Assembly (NCBI RefSeq): GCF_019551435.1
Contig: NZ_CP080544.1
Span: 1,955,001 to 2,019,000, forward strand
Source: Lysobacter soyae
GTDB taxonomy: Bacteria > Pseudomonadota > Gammaproteobacteria > Xanthomonadales > Xanthomonadaceae
Direction of reading: 5' to 3'
Length of the DNA stretch: 64,000 nucleotides
In this document: piece by piece, positions 39,914-50,094 of the stretch
Layout of the letters: every line of letters begins with the position of its first letter
How positions within the stretch are numbered: the stretch's first letter is position 1
The notes under the pieces: generated by a model
What the model was told of the DNA's origin: nothing
The model's input: only the letters and a program-made list of their open reading frames with translations
The model's database searches: none
Position numbers and translations under genes: made by a program

Positions 39914-42280
39914 ATGAACCGAATTGCACGTTTGAGTTGGAATCCGCGCCGCGACAACGGGCGCGCCACCGGTGTCTTGCACTGGGTTTGTGCCTTGCTT
40001 TTGGCATTTTCGGCCGCCGGCGTGTCGGCGCAGACGACGCCGCAGGATTTGCCGCCGGTCGACAGTGTTTTCAAACTTCAGACGGAAGCCGGCACTGATG
40101 GCAGCGTTCATCTTCGCTGGACGATTGCGCCTGGCTTTTATCTTTACAAGCACCAATTCAAGTTCAGCACCACCGCACCCGGCGTGACCTTAGGCAATGC
40201 CAACATTCCGGCCGGCAAGAAACATCATGATGAGTTCTTCGGCGACGTCGAGACGTATCGCCAACAAGTGGCCATCACGATTCCGGTGACAGCCCCCGCG
40301 GGCACCGCCGCCATCCCGATTCGGGTGAAGTATCAAGGCTGCGCCGATGTCGGTGTCTGTTATCCGCCGCAAACGCGCAACCTCACCGCGAGCCTCGGCC
40401 CCACCAAGGAACCCCAGGCGGATTCGGGTTTCCAAGCGCTAGCCGGAAAATTCGGCGCCACCGCGAATCCGCTATCGGCGGCATCCGGAAAAGCGGCACC
40501 TCTCCCGCCAGCGCAAGCCTTCAAGGCGGATGCCATTGCTGATGGCGGTGATCGCTTGCTGATCCGTTTCATTCCGGCGCCGGGCTATTACCTGTACAAA
40601 AATCAAACGCGTTTCAATTTGAAAGCCGAGGGCATCAGCATCAGCGCGGTGCAATGGCCGAAAGCCACGCTGCACCGTGACGAACATTTCGGCAATGTGC
40701 CGGTGTACTTCAACGAAATCGATGTGCCGGTGTTGCTCAAGCGCAACCACCCGCGCGCGACGCAGGTTGCGCTGCAGATCGAATTGCAAGGCTGCCAAGA
40801 CAACGGCATTTGCTACGAGCCGATGCAGCGAAGCTTCACGATTGCCCTGCCTGCTGCCGGCGAAACCACGCAAACGAAGGCCGATGAAACAACGGTGGAG
40901 ACGGCCGCACCCGCAGTCGATGCCGCGACCGCCACGGCCGCATTGCCGGTGAAGGTCGAAACCGCACCGACGGCAGCCGACACCAAGCCAACGACCGATG
41001 CGGCGCCGCAGCCTGCCACGTCACCGTCGGCCTTGGAGAGTCTCTCGATTTGGAAGGCCGTGTTGCTCGCCCTGCTCGGCGGGCTCATTCTCAACCTCAT
41101 GCCCTGCGTGTTGCCGGTGTTGTCCATGAAGGCGGTGTCGATTGCGCAAGCAGGCAACGATCGTGCGGCGTTGCGCCAGCACGTCTTCGCCTATGCCAGC
41201 GGTGTCATTTTGAGCATGTTGGCTTTGGGTGGACTGGTGTTGGCGCTGCGCGGATTGGCATCTCAGGGCGGCCTGGCTTGGGGCTTCCAGATGCAACAGC
41301 CGGCGGTGGTCTTGGTCTTGGCACTGTTCGTCCTCGCATTCGGTTTGTCGCTTTCGGGCGTTTGGCAGGCCAACTTTGTGTTGCCGAATGCCGCGCAGCG
41401 CGCGGTCACCGCGCAGGGACTGAAAGGCGATTTCGCCACCGGCGTGTTGGCGGTGGTTTTGGCCACGCCGTGTACCGCGCCGTTTATGGGCGCAGCGTTG
41501 GGCTATGCGTTTTTCGCGCCGCCCCTGCAAGCGGCGATGGTGTTCGTTGCGCTTGGCGTCGGCTTGGCATTGCCTTTCCTGCTCATCGCCTGGATTCCCG
41601 CGCTTGGCCGTTTGATTCCGAAGCCCGGCGCCTGGACCGACACCTTTAAGAAGGTCATGGCGATTCCGATGTATGCCACCGTCGCGTGGTTGGTTTGGCT
41701 GTTGTTCCAACAACGTGGGGGTCTCGCGGTTGCGGTGTTTGCGCTCGCCGCCATCGGCGTCGTCTGGGTGTTGCGCGATGCAGGCAGGCCGCATGCTTCA
41801 ACGCTTCGCCGCTGGTTGCCGCGCTTGCTCGCACTCGTCGTGGTTGCAGGATTGGCATTCACTTTGCAAAGCATGCGCTCGCAAAAATCGTTGGCATCGG
41901 ACTCAGCCGTACACGTTCTTCCGAATGGCTTGAAGGCCGAACCGTATTCGGCGCAACGTCTGCTGGCGCTGCGCACCGAGGGGCGCGTTGTATTTGTCGA
42001 TGTCACCGCCGATTGGTGCATCACCTGCAAGGTGAATGAACGCGCGGTGTTGTTTACGCCCGCGTTCAAAACGATGTTCGAACAGCACAACGCGGTGTAC
42101 ATGATTGCCGACAACACCGATCCCGATGAAGCCATCGGCGCGTTCCTGCGCACGCACAAAGCGGTGGGTCTGCCGCTGTACGTGGTCTATCCGGCGAATG
42201 GCGGCGAAGGTCGCGTACTCCCCACCGTTCTGACTCAAGGCATGGTGGCGGATGCGCTGACCGCGGCGGGCGCACGATGA
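39914..42280 (+). CDS. dsbD: Thiol:disulfide interchange protein DsbD with two N-terminal sensor domains
   Basis: A 788-residue inner-membrane protein that carries electrons from cytosolic thioredoxin to periplasmic DsbC/DsbG-type partners. It has a signal peptide ending VSA, then two nDsbD-like domains in tandem, each with its own redox pair: GCADVGVC (Cys143/149) and GCQDNGIC (Cys294/300). A Thr/Ala/Pro-rich linker (~315-375) leads to the eight-helix membrane domain with Cys398 (MPCVLP) and Cys520 (ATPCTAP), and a C-terminal thioredoxin domain with DWCITC (Cys702/705). E. coli DsbD has one N-terminal domain and 565 residues. The 3' end overlaps the TlpA-like gene by 4 bp. Start chosen at the ATG behind TACAAT. 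Confidence 0.93.
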   Translation: MNRIARLSWNPRRDNGRATGVLHWVCALLLAFSAAGVSAQTTPQDLPPVDSVFKLQTEAGTDGSVHLRWTIAPGFYLYKHQFKFSTTAPGVTLGNANIPAGKKHHDEFFGDVETYRQQVAITIPVTAPAGTAAIPIRVKYQGCADVGVCYPPQTRNLTASLGPTKEPQADSGFQALAGKFGATANPLSAASGKAAPLPPAQAFKADAIADGGDRLLIRFIPAPGYYLYKNQTRFNLKAEGISISAVQWPKATLHRDEHFGNVPVYFNEIDVPVLLKRNHPRATQVALQIELQGCQDNGICYEPMQRSFTIALPAAGETTQTKADETTVETAAPAVDAATATAALPVKVETAPTAADTKPTTDAAPQPATSPSALESLSIWKAVLLALLGGLILNLMPCVLPVLSMKAVSIAQAGNDRAALRQHVFAYASGVILSMLALGGLVLALRGLASQGGLAWGFQMQQPAVVLVLALFVLAFGLSLSGVWQANFVLPNAAQRAVTAQGLKGDFATGVLAVVLATPCTAPFMGAALGYAFFAPPLQAAMVFVALGVGLALPFLLIAWIPALGRLIPKPGAWTDTFKKVMAIPMYATVAWLVWLLFQQRGGLAVAVFALAAIGVVWVLRDAGRPHASTLRRWLPRLLALVVVAGLAFTLQSMRSQKSLASDSAVHVLPNGLKAEPYSAQRLLALRTEGRVVFVDVTADWCITCKVNERAVLFTPAFKTMFEQHNAVYMIADNTDPDEAIGAFLRTHKAVGLPLYVVYPANGGEGRVLPTVLTQGMVADALTAAGAR

Positions 42281-42888
42281 AAGACAGCGGCTACGGCCAC
42301 CTAAAGGTGGTGATGGCGGCCGTTGCCGGTGCCGTCATTGCCCTGCTCGCCGCCGTCTTGGTCGATCCCAAACCGTGGCTGCTCGAATCGAGTGCCGGTC
42401 AACGCATGTTGCAAGCGTTTCTGGATTGGCGTGCGCCAGTGGTGCCCGGTGCGCACCGTGTGCGCGAAGGCGACACCGTGCGTGACCTCTCCTTGTTCAC
42501 GCTGGATGGCAAACCGGCCGGGCTTGACGCTCATTTGGGCAAAGGCTTTACGGTCGTCAACCTTTGGGCCACCTGGTGCGGCCCTTGCTTGAAGGAGCTG
42601 CCTGCGCTGGAAGCCTTCGCCAACCGACGCCCGAACGCAAAGCTCATCGCCATTGGTATGGACGAACATGCGGCGGTCAAAGATTTCCTGTCGCGACGCC
42701 CGAGCAAGATTCCGCAATTGTTGGCGGCCGAACCGCCCGCGTTTACGCCCGGGCAATTGGGTAATCCGGCCGGTGTCCTGCCCTATTCGGTGTTGCTCGA
42801 TGCCAAAGGTCGGGTGATTGCACGCAGAACCGGAGTTTTCCACTCGGCAGAAGACATCACGCGGTGGGTGGAATCGGCCACGCGTTGA
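42277..42888 (+). CDS. TlpA-family thioredoxin-like protein
   Basis: A 203-residue protein with an N-terminal membrane anchor ([19 protein letters not shown]) and a periplasmic thioredoxin fold with active site WATWCGPC and cis-Pro region [10 protein letters not shown]. It is coupled to dsbD by an ATGA overlap, so it is a likely DsbD client that receives electrons in the periplasm, perhaps for cytochrome c maturation or a peroxide pathway. No ccm genes lie nearby. Confidence 0.9.
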   Translation: MKDSGYGHLKVVMAAVAGAVIALLAAVLVDPKPWLLESSAGQRMLQAFLDWRAPVVPGAHRVREGDTVRDLSLFTLDGKPAGLDAHLGKGFTVVNLWATWCGPCLKELPALEAFANRRPNAKLIAIGMDEHAAVKDFLSRRPSKIPQLLAAEPPAFTPGQLGNPAGVLPYSVLLDAKGRVIARRTGVFHSAEDITRWVESATR

Positions 42889-42938
42889 AGCCACGCCTAG
42901 GGCCGCATTCTCCGAACGTGTGCGTATCTTCGGCGAAC

Positions 42939-42967
42939 TGGACAGGAACCCCTGCATACCGCAAACT
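42939..42967 (+). promoter_or_regulatory. Candidate aroQ promoter
   Basis: TGGACA (42939-42944), 17-nt spacer, CAAACT (42962-42967). It ends 7 nt before ATG 42975, the leaderless-type spacing. Confidence 0.45.
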
Positions 42968-42974
42968 TCGCCAC

Positions 42975-43418
42975 ATGCCACAGATGCTCGTCCTGCACGG
43001 CCCCAATTTGAACCTGCTCGGCGAGCGGGAGCCGGGGATCTATGGGCACACCACGCTGTCAGAAATCAACGCGTCGCTTGAAGACGCCGCCGATCGTGCC
43101 GGCATCACCGTCGAATGCCTGCAATCGAACCAAGAATCCGCATTGGTTGATCGCATCCAAACAGCGCGCTCGGACGGCACCCGTTTCATCCTGATCAATC
43201 CGGCCGCTTATACACACACGTCTGTCGCCATTCGCGACGCATTGGCGGCCGTTGCCATCCCTTTCATAGAAGTTCACTTGTCCAACCCGCACGCGCGCGA
43301 AGCGTTTCGTCGCCAAAGCTACTTCAGCGATCTCGCCCATGGCGTGATCTGCGGGTTCGGCGCCCAAAGCTACACGTTGGCCTTCGAGGCCGCGTTGGCT
43401 CACCTGCATACATCTTAA
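42975..43418 (+). CDS. aroQ: 3-dehydroquinate dehydratase, type II
   Basis: A 147-residue dodecameric enzyme that dehydrates 3-dehydroquinate in the shikimate pathway. Landmarks: [19 protein letters not shown] at the N-terminus, [17 protein letters not shown], and [21 protein letters not shown] 42975 fits family N-termini; the open frame upstream to 42864 overlaps the previous gene and shows no similarity. It sits 21 bp before accB, as in many Proteobacteria where aroQ-accB-accC form one operon. Confidence 0.97.
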   Translation: MPQMLVLHGPNLNLLGEREPGIYGHTTLSEINASLEDAADRAGITVECLQSNQESALVDRIQTARSDGTRFILINPAAYTHTSVAIRDALAAVAIPFIEVHLSNPHAREAFRRQSYFSDLAHGVICGFGAQSYTLAFEAALAHLHTS

Positions 43419-43439
43419 AAAAACCCGGGAGCGTTCCAG

Positions 43440-43913
43440 ATGGATCTTCGCAAGATCAAGAAGCTGATCGACCTGTTGGAGGAATCCAACCTCAACGAGA
43501 TTGAAATCAAAGAAGGCGAAGAGTCGGTTCGTCTGTCGCGCGGTGGCGTGCATGGTGCGCCGATGCACTTCGCGCCCGCGCCCGTGCAAGCTGCCGCCCC
43601 CGTCGCGCCGATGCCGATGGTCTCGCCGGTCGAAGCCGCAACCGGCGGTGCCGCACGTCCGGGACCGGATCTTCCGCCAGGCACGGTGGTGCGTGCGCCG
43701 ATGGTCGGCACCTACTACGCCTCTCCGGCGCCGGACAAACCGCCCTTCGTCACCGTGGGCCAAGCCGTGAAGCCGGGCGATACGCTCGGCATCATCGAGG
43801 CAATGAAAATGTTCAACCCGATCGAAGCCGAAGTCGCAGGCACGGTGCTTGCCATCCAGTGCGAAAACGGTCAGCCGGTCGAGTTCGACCAACCCATGTT
43901 CGTGATTGGCTGA
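43440..43913 (+). CDS. accB: Biotin carboxyl carrier protein of acetyl-CoA carboxylase
   Basis: A 157-residue carrier protein. An N-terminal dimerisation part ([21 protein letters not shown]), an Ala/Pro-rich linker (~40-75) and the C-terminal biotinyl domain with the biotinylated lysine Lys123 in EAMKMFN, plus the E. coli-type thumb ([17 protein letters not shown]). Ribosome site GGGAGC upstream. Co-transcribed with accC, 13 bp downstream, to supply malonyl-CoA for fatty acid synthesis. Confidence 0.98.
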   Translation: MDLRKIKKLIDLLEESNLNEIEIKEGEESVRLSRGGVHGAPMHFAPAPVQAAAPVAPMPMVSPVEAATGGAARPGPDLPPGTVVRAPMVGTYYASPAPDKPPFVTVGQAVKPGDTLGIIEAMKMFNPIEAEVAGTVLAIQCENGQPVEFDQPMFVIG

Positions 43914-43926
43914 GCGGGAGAGCATC

Positions 43927-45300
<1,374 letters not shown>

Positions 45301-45324
45301 TTGTTTCAACAGTCCGAAACGAAT

Positions 45325-45354
45325 AACGGCGACCGAAGGGTCGCCGTTTTTTTA
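45325..45354 (+). terminator. Rho-independent terminator after accC
   Basis: A 10-bp perfect stem AACGGCGACC/GGTCGCCGTT with loop GAAG, then seven T in all. It lies just before the end of the convergent membrane protein gene. Confidence 0.93.
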
Positions 45355-45358
45355 TGTG

Positions 45359-46516
45359 CTACGACACAAAGCGAAACCACACATAGAGGATGATCAGCAC
45401 CCCGACCACGCCAACGCTGATGAACGTGTTCCGTTGTGTTTTTCTTGCCTTGATCGCCAGTTGTTGCTTCAAGCCCGCGACGTCGGCCGAGTCCGCCAGA
45501 TTTCCGGGCATCACCGAAGCGAAGAGTTGTTGCAGTTCGGGTTCACCGGCTTGCCGCGCCACCGCCGCCTCCAATTGCTGGTCGAGTCGGGCGAACGCCG
45601 CTTCGCGTTGGGCGTGTTCGGCACGTTGCAACTTCAACTTCAGACCGCTGGCTTCGAAATCATCGTATTGCGACCAGCCGCCATTGATTGCCATATGCAG
45701 TGCATTGACGCGTTCCTGCCATGCCGGCGCAGCATCTTGTTGACCGAATTTCACATGCGTTTGAACCCAAGGCAGCCATTGGGATTCTGCGCGGAAGCCG
45801 GAGAGCACAGGGCCATCGTGCGCGGCCGCAATGCGTCGCGACAAGGCCTCGAAAATGACGAGTAAATCGGTATCGATGAATTTCAGGCTGTAATGCAGGA
45901 TTCCCTGTTTTTTTAGACGCCAGCGTCCGAGTCCGGACACGCGATCCACATGCTGTTCGGGTCGCGCCAGACGCAGATGCAGGTAATGATGCGTTTGTCC
46001 TTTCACCGTCACGCCGAACAAGCGGACACCTTCGATCTCCCGCCAAGGCAGCAGGCGTTGACCCGGCCCGGTGAATCCCATCGCATCGATCCGCAGATAA
46101 GGTGAGTGCCGCAGCATCGACCAAGGAATCAGCACGGCAACAGCGACGCCGGCAAGCACCGCTAACGGCCAACCCTTGCGACCCAAACCCAGTATCTCGT
46201 CCACCACCGGCAATGCCATCACCGCGGCCACCAAACCGAAGAAGATCGCCAGCGCAATGATTTTTCCGGGCTGACGACGCACTTCAACCGGTGCTTCGGC
46301 GGGTGGCAACGGGATCACGCCTTCCGGCACGATGATCTTCGGCTTGCGGTCGACGCGCCATGCCACAACCCAACAGGTCGCACCCGCCAAGAGCGCCATC
46401 ATGGCACCCAAGGGGCGCGCGGCGAACGCCATCAAACCGGCACCGATCAACACGGTGCCGATGATGATCAGCATCAGCGCCAATAACTTTTTCAAAGTTT
46501 CTCCCCAAACCCACAT
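45359..46516 (-). CDS. Membrane protein of unknown function with soluble core and C-terminal anchor
   Basis: About 385 residues. Two N-terminal membrane helices (LALMLIIIGTVLIGAGLMAF; MMALLAGATCWVVAW), then a second pair (~95-150), a soluble region with a PH-like start (LRIDAMGFTGPGQRLLPWREIEGVRLFG), an Ala/Gln/Glu-rich coiled-coil-like stretch (KLKLQRAEHAQREAAFARLDQQLE) and a C-terminal helix (FISVGVVGVLIILYVWF). The open frame extends upstream to 46666, but ATG 46516 is the most plausible start. I recognise no family; a bacterial PH-like membrane protein is one possibility. Confidence 0.7.
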   Translation of the reverse strand: MWVWGETLKKLLALMLIIIGTVLIGAGLMAFAARPLGAMMALLAGATCWVVAWRVDRKPKIIVPEGVIPLPPAEAPVEVRRQPGKIIALAIFFGLVAAVMALPVVDEILGLGRKGWPLAVLAGVAVAVLIPWSMLRHSPYLRIDAMGFTGPGQRLLPWREIEGVRLFGVTVKGQTHHYLHLRLARPEQHVDRVSGLGRWRLKKQGILHYSLKFIDTDLLVIFEALSRRIAAAHDGPVLSGFRAESQWLPWVQTHVKFGQQDAAPAWQERVNALHMAINGGWSQYDDFEASGLKLKLQRAEHAQREAAFARLDQQLEAAVARQAGEPELQQLFASVMPGNLADSADVAGLKQQLAIKARKTQRNTFISVGVVGVLIILYVWFRFVS

Positions 46517-46648
46517 GTTTTCCGGAGGCCAATTTGTAGCAGATAACTGTGCAAGGGTGACAAACATCATGTGTTTGTCATGACGTCGTCCACTCAAAGT
46601 GAATGACGGGCCATTCCAGAATGACCTCACTTCAACGGGGAAGACCGG

Positions 46649-47557
46649 ATGGACATGGCAAGGCAATCGCTTGGCGGCTTGGAAAACGTCGTCAAGACCT
46701 ATGGAAAAATTCGCGCACTCGATGGGCTGACGCTGGAATTGCGTGCGGGTGAAGTGCTGGCCGTCTTGGGCGCCAACGGTGCCGGCAAGAGCACCGCCAT
46801 CGCCCAGTTGCTCGGCTTGAGTTTGCCCGATAGCGGACGCGCGGAATTGTTCGGTGAATCACCGCAAGCGTTGGTCGCACGCCGACAAGTCGGCGTGATG
46901 TTACAGAGCGCGGGCATCCCGCCGACGAATACGGTGCGCGAGCTGATTCACCTCACTTGCAGCTACTACGCCGATCCACTCGAGGTTGACGAAGCAGCAC
47001 GCATGGCCGGTGTCGATGCTCTATTGAATCGTCGTTATGCCGCGTTGTCCGGTGGGCAACAACGTCGCGTGCAGTTCGCGCTGGCCATTTGCGGCCGTCC
47101 CAAACTGGTGTTTCTGGATGAGCCCACCACAGGCCTCGACATTGATGCGAGACAGTCGCTATGGCGTGCCATCCGTCAGCTGGTCGACAACGGCACCTCG
47201 GTCTTGCTGACGACGCATTATTTGGAAGAAGCCGAAGCCCTGGCCAATCGCATCGTCGTGGTGGATCACGGCAAAGTCCTGGCCGAAGGCACACCGCGCG
47301 AAATCGCCTCACGTGTGGCGCGCTCGCGCATCCGTTGCCTGTCGGCACTCGATGTGGAAACGGTCGCAGCATGGGCGGGGGTTGAATCGGCCGTGCGTGA
47401 AGGTGCGCGTCTGCAAATCGTTTGTGAAACACCTGAGGCGATTCTTCGCCGCTTACTCGACGCGGATGACGCGTTGTCCGGACTTGAGGTGAGTGCCACC
47501 GGCCTGGCCGAAGCATTTTTGGCGCTGACCCAAAACGACACTGAGGAGACCACTTGA
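46649..47557 (+). CDS. ABC transporter ATP-binding protein
   Basis: A 302-residue ATPase: Walker A GANGAGKST, Q-loop MLQSAG, signature LSGGQQRRV, Walker B LVFLDEPTTGLD and switch His in LTTHYLEE. The C-terminal ~80 residues form the extra domain of the DrrA/CcmA-like (ABC-2) exporters. It overlaps the permease gene by 4 bp. With the downstream kinase and regulator it makes a four-gene export-plus-signalling unit like the YvfR-YvfS/YvfT-YvfU layout of Bacillus. Cargo unknown; lipid, peptide or drug export is possible. Confidence 0.93.
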   Translation: MDMARQSLGGLENVVKTYGKIRALDGLTLELRAGEVLAVLGANGAGKSTAIAQLLGLSLPDSGRAELFGESPQALVARRQVGVMLQSAGIPPTNTVRELIHLTCSYYADPLEVDEAARMAGVDALLNRRYAALSGGQQRRVQFALAICGRPKLVFLDEPTTGLDIDARQSLWRAIRQLVDNGTSVLLTTHYLEEAEALANRIVVVDHGKVLAEGTPREIASRVARSRIRCLSALDVETVAAWAGVESAVREGARLQIVCETPEAILRRLLDADDALSGLEVSATGLAEAFLALTQNDTEETT

Positions 47558-48327
47558 TGAACACCTTGCCGATGCACCATCGCACCCCTTCGCTTTCGCG
47601 CGCCTATTGGCTGGAGGCGAAATATGAGTTCCTGCGCATGGTGCGAACACCTGCCTATTCGATTCCGGTGCTCGCGTTTCCCTTGGTGTTCTATGTGATG
47701 TTCGGTGTGCTGATGCAGCATGGCGACAACGCAGCGGCATCACGCTACTTGCTGGCTTCATACGGTGTATTCGGCGCCATGGGCGCATCGCTATTCGGCT
47801 TCGGTGTGAGTGTGGCGATGGATCGCGAGCACGGTTGGCTGACACTGAAGCGGGCGCAACCGATGCCGCCCGGCGCCTATCTGGCCTCGAAGTTGGTGAT
47901 GGCGGTGATTTTCACCGCGGTGATTTCGTTGTTGCTCACGGTGCTGGCGCTGCTCGTGGCACACGTGACGCTGATGCCGCGGCAAGCGCTCGGTCTGATC
48001 GCTGTGGACGCGTTGGGCGCCCTGCCCTACGGCGCGATCGGACTGTATATCGGCACCCGCATGAACGCACGCGGCGCGCCTGCCTTTGTCAATTTGGTCT
48101 ATTTGCCGATGGCCTTCTTGTCCGGGCTGTGGATGCCTTTGCAGTTTCTGCCCGCAGCCATTCGCAGCTTGGCGCCGGTTTGGCCCGCATGGCACCACGC
48201 GCAACTCGCATTGGCGATTGCCGGCAGCCAGACTGAAGGTCTGGCATGGGTGCACGTTGCCTACATGCTGGTCGTCGCCGCAGTGTTTTCGCTCTTGGCG
48301 GCACGCAGGCTCCGTCGCGTCGGTTGA
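47554..48327 (+). CDS. ABC-2 type transporter permease
   Basis: A 257-residue permease with six predicted membrane segments, beginning with the short cytosolic lead EAKYEFLRMVRTPAYSIPVLAFPLVFYVMFG. The ABC-2 family segment LVYLPMAFLSGLWMPLQFLPAAIRSLAPVWPAWH is present. It partners with the preceding ATPase (4-bp overlap) as a half-transporter pair. A two-component system begins 24 bp after it. Substrate is not readable from sequence. Confidence 0.92.
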   Translation: MMNTLPMHHRTPSLSRAYWLEAKYEFLRMVRTPAYSIPVLAFPLVFYVMFGVLMQHGDNAAASRYLLASYGVFGAMGASLFGFGVSVAMDREHGWLTLKRAQPMPPGAYLASKLVMAVIFTAVISLLLTVLALLVAHVTLMPRQALGLIAVDALGALPYGAIGLYIGTRMNARGAPAFVNLVYLPMAFLSGLWMPLQFLPAAIRSLAPVWPAWHHAQLALAIAGSQTEGLAWVHVAYMLVVAAVFSLLAARRLRRVG

Positions 48328-48351
48328 ATCCGCATCCGTTAAAGTCGCCTC

Positions 48352-49488
48352 ATGACCGAACGCTCACCCACTCGCGATACCGCCGCATCATGGCAGCGGT
48401 ATCGGGACCCGGAACAAGGCTGGACCTACCTCTGGAACCTCGCCTATCTGGGGTTCCTGTTCGTGCCGGCCGTCCCTGCATTCACCGGTGATCCGCGGCT
48501 GCCGTTCGCTTGGGGGCCGACGCTGCTGTCGCTGCTGATATTCCTTCCCTTCTTCGTGCTCGGATTCTCGCGACGCGCATCGGGCGTGGCCGCGATCGTT
48601 TCGGTGGCCGGTATGATCGCCTTGGGTTGTGGATTGTTGCCTTGGAATGCGTTTTCCAACACCTACATCATTTATGCCGCAACGCTGATTGCGCATCAGC
48701 GCCTGTCACTCCTGTGGCGCTGGTTGTTGCTCGCCGCGGTGTTGGTGCTGTACACCGGATTGCTGCTCGCATTCCACGTGCCGGCATTTGTGGCGGCCAT
48801 CACCGCGATGATTTCCATCGCCGCCTTCATCGGCAATCACTATCAAGCCGAGCGCGAGCGCAAGCGCGCCGAATTGCGGCTGTCGCATGATGAAGTCCGG
48901 CGGATTGCCGCGTTTGCCGAGCGCGAACGGATCGGTCGCGACTTGCATGATCTGCTCGGGCACACCTTGTCTGTGATTGCATTGAAAGCCGAGTTGGCCG
49001 GCCGACTGTTGTCGCAGGATCAAGCGGCAGCCAAAACGGAGATCGATGCGGTGGCACGGATCAGCCGCGACACCTTGGATGAAGTCCGGCGCGCCGTCAG
49101 CGGCATCCGCAACGCGGCGCTAGCGGCAGAACTGGCATCGGCGCGCGTGCTCATGGAGGCGGAAGGCACAAAGATGGACATCGACATGCAACCGCTTGCC
49201 TTGGCCGCGGAGACCGAGTCCGCCTTGGCGTTGGCGCTTCGCGAAGCGATGACCAATGTTCATCGGCATGCCGGCGCCACCCATGTGCGGATTTCGTTGT
49301 CGGCGGAAGATCGCCATGCGGTTTTGCGCATCAGCGACAACGGCCGCGGCGAGGGCATACGCCTAGGCAACGGACTCTCCGGAATGCAGGAGCGTTTGCG
49401 GGCAGTGGGCGGCGATCTCTCGATCGATGCGCAGCGCGGACGCGGCACCTGTATTGAAGCGCGCGCGCCGATGGCGGTCGACGCATGA
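48352..49488 (+). CDS. DesK-type sensor histidine kinase
   Basis: A 378-residue HisKA_3 kinase with five or so N-terminal membrane segments (~residues 25-165), a cytosolic coiled-coil linker, phosphoacceptor His199 in RIGRDLHDLLGHTLS, and an ATPase domain with LREAMTNVHRHAGA and DNGRGEG. DesK of Bacillus has the same layout and senses membrane fluidity. It overlaps the regulator gene by 4 bp. The adjacent ABC exporter suggests it senses membrane state or a compound in the membrane; this is inference. Confidence 0.92.
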   Translation: MTERSPTRDTAASWQRYRDPEQGWTYLWNLAYLGFLFVPAVPAFTGDPRLPFAWGPTLLSLLIFLPFFVLGFSRRASGVAAIVSVAGMIALGCGLLPWNAFSNTYIIYAATLIAHQRLSLLWRWLLLAAVLVLYTGLLLAFHVPAFVAAITAMISIAAFIGNHYQAERERKRAELRLSHDEVRRIAAFAERERIGRDLHDLLGHTLSVIALKAELAGRLLSQDQAAAKTEIDAVARISRDTLDEVRRAVSGIRNAALAAELASARVLMEAEGTKMDIDMQPLALAAETESALALALREAMTNVHRHAGATHVRISLSAEDRHAVLRISDNGRGEGIRLGNGLSGMQERLRAVGGDLSIDAQRGRGTCIEARAPMAVDA

Positions 49489-50087
49489 TTCGGGTCATGC
49501 TGGTTGAAGACCAAGCGATGGTGCGCGGCGCCTTGTCGGCACTGCTCAATTTGGAAGCCGACATTGAGGTGGTGGCGCAGGCGGAAGATGGTGAGTCTGC
49601 TTGGAAGATGCTGGCGGAGGTCAAGCCCGATGTCGTGGTCACCGATGTTGAGATGCCGCATTTGTCCGGTATCGAGTTGGCGCAGCGGATTCAACGCCAT
49701 GAACTGCCGATCAGCGTGGTGATCGTGACCACCTTCGCACGCGCGGGTTTTCTTCGACGTGCATTGGATGCGGGCGTACGCGGTTATTTGCTGAAAGATG
49801 CGCCGTCGGCACAACTGGCCGACGCGCTGCGCAACGTGCACGCGGGTGGCCGCAGCATCGACGCGCAACTGGCGATGGAAGCTTGGGGCGAGGCCGATCC
49901 TTTGAATGATCGCGAACGCCAGGTGTTGCGCATGGCTGGAGAAGGCCAATCGGCAAGCGAGATCGCAACAGCGCTCAACTTGTCACAGGGCACCGTGCGC
50001 AACTATTTGTCCGAAGCGATCGGAAAGCTGGGTGTCGGCAACCGCATTGAAGCGCACCGTTTGGCGCGGCAAAAAGGCTGGCTTTGA
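49485..50087 (+). CDS. NarL/DesR-type response regulator
   Basis: A 200-residue regulator: receiver domain with phosphoacceptor Asp54 in VVVTDVEMPH and conserved Lys in YLLKDAP, and a C-terminal LuxR-type helix-turn-helix (LNDRERQVLRMAGEGQSASEIA, LSQGTVRNYLSEAIGKLGVGN). It works with the DesK-type kinase just upstream and probably regulates the ABC exporter operon. It converges on the aminopeptidase gene, which ends 7 bp away. Confidence 0.94.
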   Translation: MIRVMLVEDQAMVRGALSALLNLEADIEVVAQAEDGESAWKMLAEVKPDVVVTDVEMPHLSGIELAQRIQRHELPISVVIVTTFARAGFLRRALDAGVRGYLLKDAPSAQLADALRNVHAGGRSIDAQLAMEAWGEADPLNDRERQVLRMAGEGQSASEIATALNLSQGTVRNYLSEAIGKLGVGNRIEAHRLARQKGWL

Positions 50088-50094
50088 GTCTGCT

